Below the pieces are notes generated by a model that saw nothing but the letters and a program-made list of their open reading frames with translations, had not been told where the DNA came from and searched no databases. From an uncultured Burkholderiales bacterium (lineage in GTDB: Bacteria > Pseudomonadota > Gammaproteobacteria > Burkholderiales > Burkholderiaceae_C), in contig CAJBLW010000045.1 of the NCBI GenBank assembly GCA_903953985.1, positions 1 to 7,822 on the forward strand: DNA of 7,822 nt, written 5' to 3'. Below, in pieces: positions 5,239 to 7,822 of this stretch. Position 1 is the first letter of the stretch; every line of letters starts with the position of its first letter. The translations under genes and the position numbers were made by a program.

Positions 5239-6753
5239 ATGTGTGGAATTGTCGGCGTTGTCAGCAGCGCTCCGGTCAATCAGTTGATTTATGACGCCTT
5301 GTTGCTTTTGCAGCACCGGGGTCAAGACGCGGCGGGCATCGTCACGCAGCTGGACCGCAAGTTTTTCATGCACAAGGCCAAGGGCATGGTGCGCGACGTG
5401 TTCCGCACGCGCAACATGCGCAGCTTGCCTGGCAACTGCGGCCTAGGTCAGGTGCGTTACCCCACAGCTGGCAACGCCTTCAGCGAAGAAGAAGCACAAC
5501 CTTTTTATGTGAATGCCCCGTTTGGCCTGGTGCTGGTGCACAACGGCAACCTGACCAATGCGCATGCGCTCAAGGTCGAGTTGTTTTCCAATGACCACCG
5601 CCACATCAACACCGACAGCGACTCTGAAGTCCTGCTCAACGTGTTGGCCCACGAGCTGGAGAAAACCACGCGCGGTTTGCCGCTCAAACCCATTGATGTA
5701 TTTGAGGCCGTGCGCGGCGTGAACCGCCGTGTCAAAGGCTCTTACGCTGTGATCGCCTTGATCGCGGGCCACGGTCTTGTGGCTTTTCGCGATCCGCACG
5801 GCATCCGCCCCTTGTGCATGGGCCGCGCCCAAGACGGCTCCATCATGTTGGCCAGTGAGTCGGTGGCGCTGGATGGCACGGGACACCAGTTTGAACGTGA
5901 TGTAGCCCCAGGTGAAGCCATTTTTATCGACCTGAATGGCCAAATGCACACCCAGCCTTGCGCCGAAAAAACGCAATTGAGCCCATGCATTTTTGAATAC
6001 GTTTATCTGGCGCGCCCCGACTCCACCATGGACGGCATTTCGGTTTACCAAGCCCGCTTGAACTTGGGTGAGACGCTGGCCAAGCGCGTCATTTCTACTT
6101 TACCGCCGAGCGACATCGATGTGGTGATCCCGATCCCCGAGTCCAGCCGCCCCAGCGCCACGCAATTGGCCCATTTGTTGGGAATTCCTTACCGCGAGGG
6201 GTTTGTCAAAAACCGCTACGTGGGTCGCACGTTCATCATGCCGGGTCAAGCGGTTCGCAAAAAGTCGGTGCGTCAAAAGCTCAACACCATCGTGAGCGAG
6301 TTCAAGGGCCGCAATGTGCTGCTGGTCGACGATTCCATCGTGCGCGGCACCACCAGCCGCGAGATCGTGCAGATGGCGCGTGACGCCGGAGCCCGCAAGG
6401 TCTACATGGCCAGCGCAGCGCCTCCAGTGCGCTACCCCAATGTGTATGGCATCGATATGCCGACCAGCCAAGAGCTGGTGGCGCACGGCCGCAGCATCGA
6501 AGAAATCCGCCAAATCATTGGCTGCGATGCCTTGATTTACCAAGACGTGGATGCCATGAAGTCGGCCGTGGCCCAAGCGCGTGTCAACGCAGCGGGCGCG
6601 CTGTCTGATTTCGATGCGTCCTGCTTTGATGGGGTGTACGTGACGGGCGATATTTCTGCCGACGACATCAGCCGTTTGAACCAAACCCGACCTCAAGCCG
6701 AAGAGGGCGATGACGACAATTCGCGTTTGGCTTTGCCCAACGCCAGCGAGTGA
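5239..6753 (+). CDS. purF: Amidophosphoribosyltransferase
   Basis: First committed enzyme of purine synthesis: it releases ammonia from glutamine and couples it to PRPP to give 5-phosphoribosylamine. Length is 504 residues, against 505 in E. coli. The sequence begins MCGIVGVV, so Cys2 becomes the N-terminal nucleophile once Met is removed; no propeptide is present, as in the E. coli type and unlike Bacillus. Glutaminase residues are present: Arg73 in GQVRYPTAG, HNGNLTN (101-107) and Asp128 in the NTDSDSE block. The phosphoribosyltransferase half has PIPESSRPSA and the PRPP loop VLLVDDSIVRGTTS (360-373, Asp364-Asp365). I see none of the cluster cysteines in the Bacillus arrangement. The ATG at 5239 is forced by the catalytic Cys; GGA 8 bases upstream is a weak ribosome site. 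No PurR-type operator is visible before purF or cvpA, so control may differ from E. coli. Confidence 0.98.
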   Translation: MCGIVGVVSSAPVNQLIYDALLLLQHRGQDAAGIVTQLDRKFFMHKAKGMVRDVFRTRNMRSLPGNCGLGQVRYPTAGNAFSEEEAQPFYVNAPFGLVLVHNGNLTNAHALKVELFSNDHRHINTDSDSEVLLNVLAHELEKTTRGLPLKPIDVFEAVRGVNRRVKGSYAVIALIAGHGLVAFRDPHGIRPLCMGRAQDGSIMLASESVALDGTGHQFERDVAPGEAIFIDLNGQMHTQPCAEKTQLSPCIFEYVYLARPDSTMDGISVYQARLNLGETLAKRVISTLPPSDIDVVIPIPESSRPSATQLAHLLGIPYREGFVKNRYVGRTFIMPGQAVRKKSVRQKLNTIVSEFKGRNVLLVDDSIVRGTTSREIVQMARDAGARKVYMASAAPPVRYPNVYGIDMPTSQELVAHGRSIEEIRQIIGCDALIYQDVDAMKSAVAQARVNAAGALSDFDASCFDGVYVTGDISADDISRLNQTRPQAEEGDDDNSRLALPNASE

Positions 6754-6762
6754 GACAGCAAC

Positions 6763-7822
6763 ATGACCGAACCCGCCCGATTTGACGATTTGCACATCGA
6801 AACCCTGGCCGTGCGTGCCGCGGTTGAGCGCAGCCAGTATGGCGAAAACTCCGAAGCGCTGTACCTGACCAGCGGTTACGTGCAGCCCACAGCCGAATCT
6901 GCCGCCCGACGTTTTGCAGGCGACGAAGAAGGCTACACCTATGGCCGTTACGGCAACCCCACTGTGACCAGCATGGAAATGCGTTTGGCGGCCCTCGAGG
7001 GCACCGAAGCCGCCATGGGAACATCATCGGGCATGTCTGCCATCTTGATGATGTGCATGGGCCTCTTGAAGGCGGGCGACCATGTGGTGTGCTCACGCTC
7101 CATGTTTGGCTCGACCATCAAACTGATCGGAACTGACCTGGCCAAGTTCGGAGTCGAGTCCAGTTTTGTATCGCAAACTGACCTGAAAGAGTGGCAGGCT
7201 GCCATTCGCCCCAGCACCCGACTGCTGCTGGCCGAAACACCCACCAACCCCCTCACCGAGGTGTGTGATATCCAAGCGCTGGCCGATTTGGCGCACAACG
7301 CAGGCGCTTTGTTTGCGCTGGATAACTGCTTTGCCACGCCCGCTTTGCAACGACCCGCACTGATGGGAGCGGACATCATCACGCACTCGGGCACCAAGTA
7401 TTTGGACGGACAAGGCCGTGTGATGGCGGGCGCTTTGTGCGCCCCGCAGCAGATGATCACCGAGAAGTTTTTGCCGGTGCTCAAAAGTGGCGGCATGACA
7501 TTGGCACCTTTCAATGCCTGGGTGGTGCTCAAGGGCCTTGAGACGCTGGACCTGCGCATGCGGGCCCAATCAGCCCGAGCGCAAATTTTGGCCCAATGGC
7601 TGGAAAAGCATCCTGCGGTGGCTCGAGTGCATTACCCCGGATTGGCCAGCCACCCGCAGCACGACTTGGCCATGCGCCAGATGTCGGGCTTGGGGGGTGC
7701 GGTGCTGTCTTTCGACGTGAAGGCCAATAGCCCAGAACAAGCACGGCAGCGGGCCTTTCACGTTTTGGACCAGATGCAAATGCTGTCGCTGTCCACCAAC
7801 TTGGGCGACACCAAAACATTGG
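6763..7822 (+). CDS. metZ: O-succinylhomoserine sulfhydrylase, partial (C-terminus beyond right edge)
   Basis: PLP enzyme of the Cys/Met-metabolism family that makes homocysteine directly from O-succinylhomoserine and sulfide, bypassing cystathionine. 353 codons are visible of about 400. Key sites: Tyr60 and Arg62 in YGRYGNPT (contacts to the neighbouring subunit's PLP phosphate), SSGMSA (88-93), Asp187 in LDNCFATP (pyridine nitrogen), and Lys212 in HSGTKYLDGQGRVMAG (Schiff base). The DGQGR block after the lysine and the closing NLGDTKTL favour MetZ over MetB or MetC; MetY (acetyl substrate) is the main alternative. The order purF–metZ is the same as in Pseudomonas aeruginosa, which supports the call. 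It starts 9 bases after the purF stop with only a weak GAG upstream, so it is probably co-transcribed. Homocysteine then needs methyl-folate to become methionine, linking it to folC in the same unit. Confidence 0.95.
   Translation, partial: MTEPARFDDLHIETLAVRAAVERSQYGENSEALYLTSGYVQPTAESAARRFAGDEEGYTYGRYGNPTVTSMEMRLAALEGTEAAMGTSSGMSAILMMCMGLLKAGDHVVCSRSMFGSTIKLIGTDLAKFGVESSFVSQTDLKEWQAAIRPSTRLLLAETPTNPLTEVCDIQALADLAHNAGALFALDNCFATPALQRPALMGADIITHSGTKYLDGQGRVMAGALCAPQQMITEKFLPVLKSGGMTLAPFNAWVVLKGLETLDLRMRAQSARAQILAQWLEKHPAVARVHYPGLASHPQHDLAMRQMSGLGGAVLSFDVKANSPEQARQRAFHVLDQMQMLSLSTNLGDTKTL

Noticed and set aside
5443..6051. Minus-strand frames opposite purF (also 6100-6795)
   Set aside because: purF is continuous and conserved through both stretches. 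These frames are explained by codon bias.

Overview
The window is an ordinary chromosomal housekeeping region of a GC-rich betaproteobacterium. It is probably of the order Burkholderiales, and a Comamonadaceae-like source fits best. This placement is inferred from protein character and from the folC–SPOR–cvpA–purF–metZ gene order, which is shared with Pseudomonas and many betaproteobacteria. No database search was possible. I see no mobile element, CRISPR array, tRNA, rRNA or phage gene.

Left part (1–2552), all on the minus strand. Read in the direction of transcription, the genes are: a YffB/ArsC-family thioredoxin-fold protein (2552→2208); an exported glycine-zipper protein (2028→1369) with its own promoter region and a good intrinsic terminator; then ppnP (1225→908, nucleoside phosphorylase) 17 bases ahead of argG (890→1, argininosuccinate synthase). 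argG runs off the left edge, and 296 of about 447 residues are visible.

Right part (2603–7822), all on the plus strand. A tightly packed unit of five genes diverges from the yffB-like gene across a 50-base gap: folC (folylpolyglutamate/dihydrofolate synthase), a DedD-like SPOR-domain cell-division protein, cvpA (inner-membrane protein), purF (first enzyme of purine synthesis) and metZ (O-succinylhomoserine sulfhydrylase, cut by the right edge). Gaps are 9, 1, 40 and 9 bases, so one transcript is likely. The enzymes meet around one-carbon metabolism. FolC retains folate cofactors, PurF opens a pathway that consumes formyl-folate twice, and MetZ makes homocysteine, which methyl-folate turns into methionine. 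The two envelope genes in the middle are traditional passengers of this cluster.

The most useful second-look items are modest. They are a probable near-leaderless promoter for ppnP–argG, the ppnP–argG pairing itself, the absence of accD next to folC, a glycine-zipper protein with no lipobox, and a group of dyads between that gene and ppnP. I found no convincing undescribed system.
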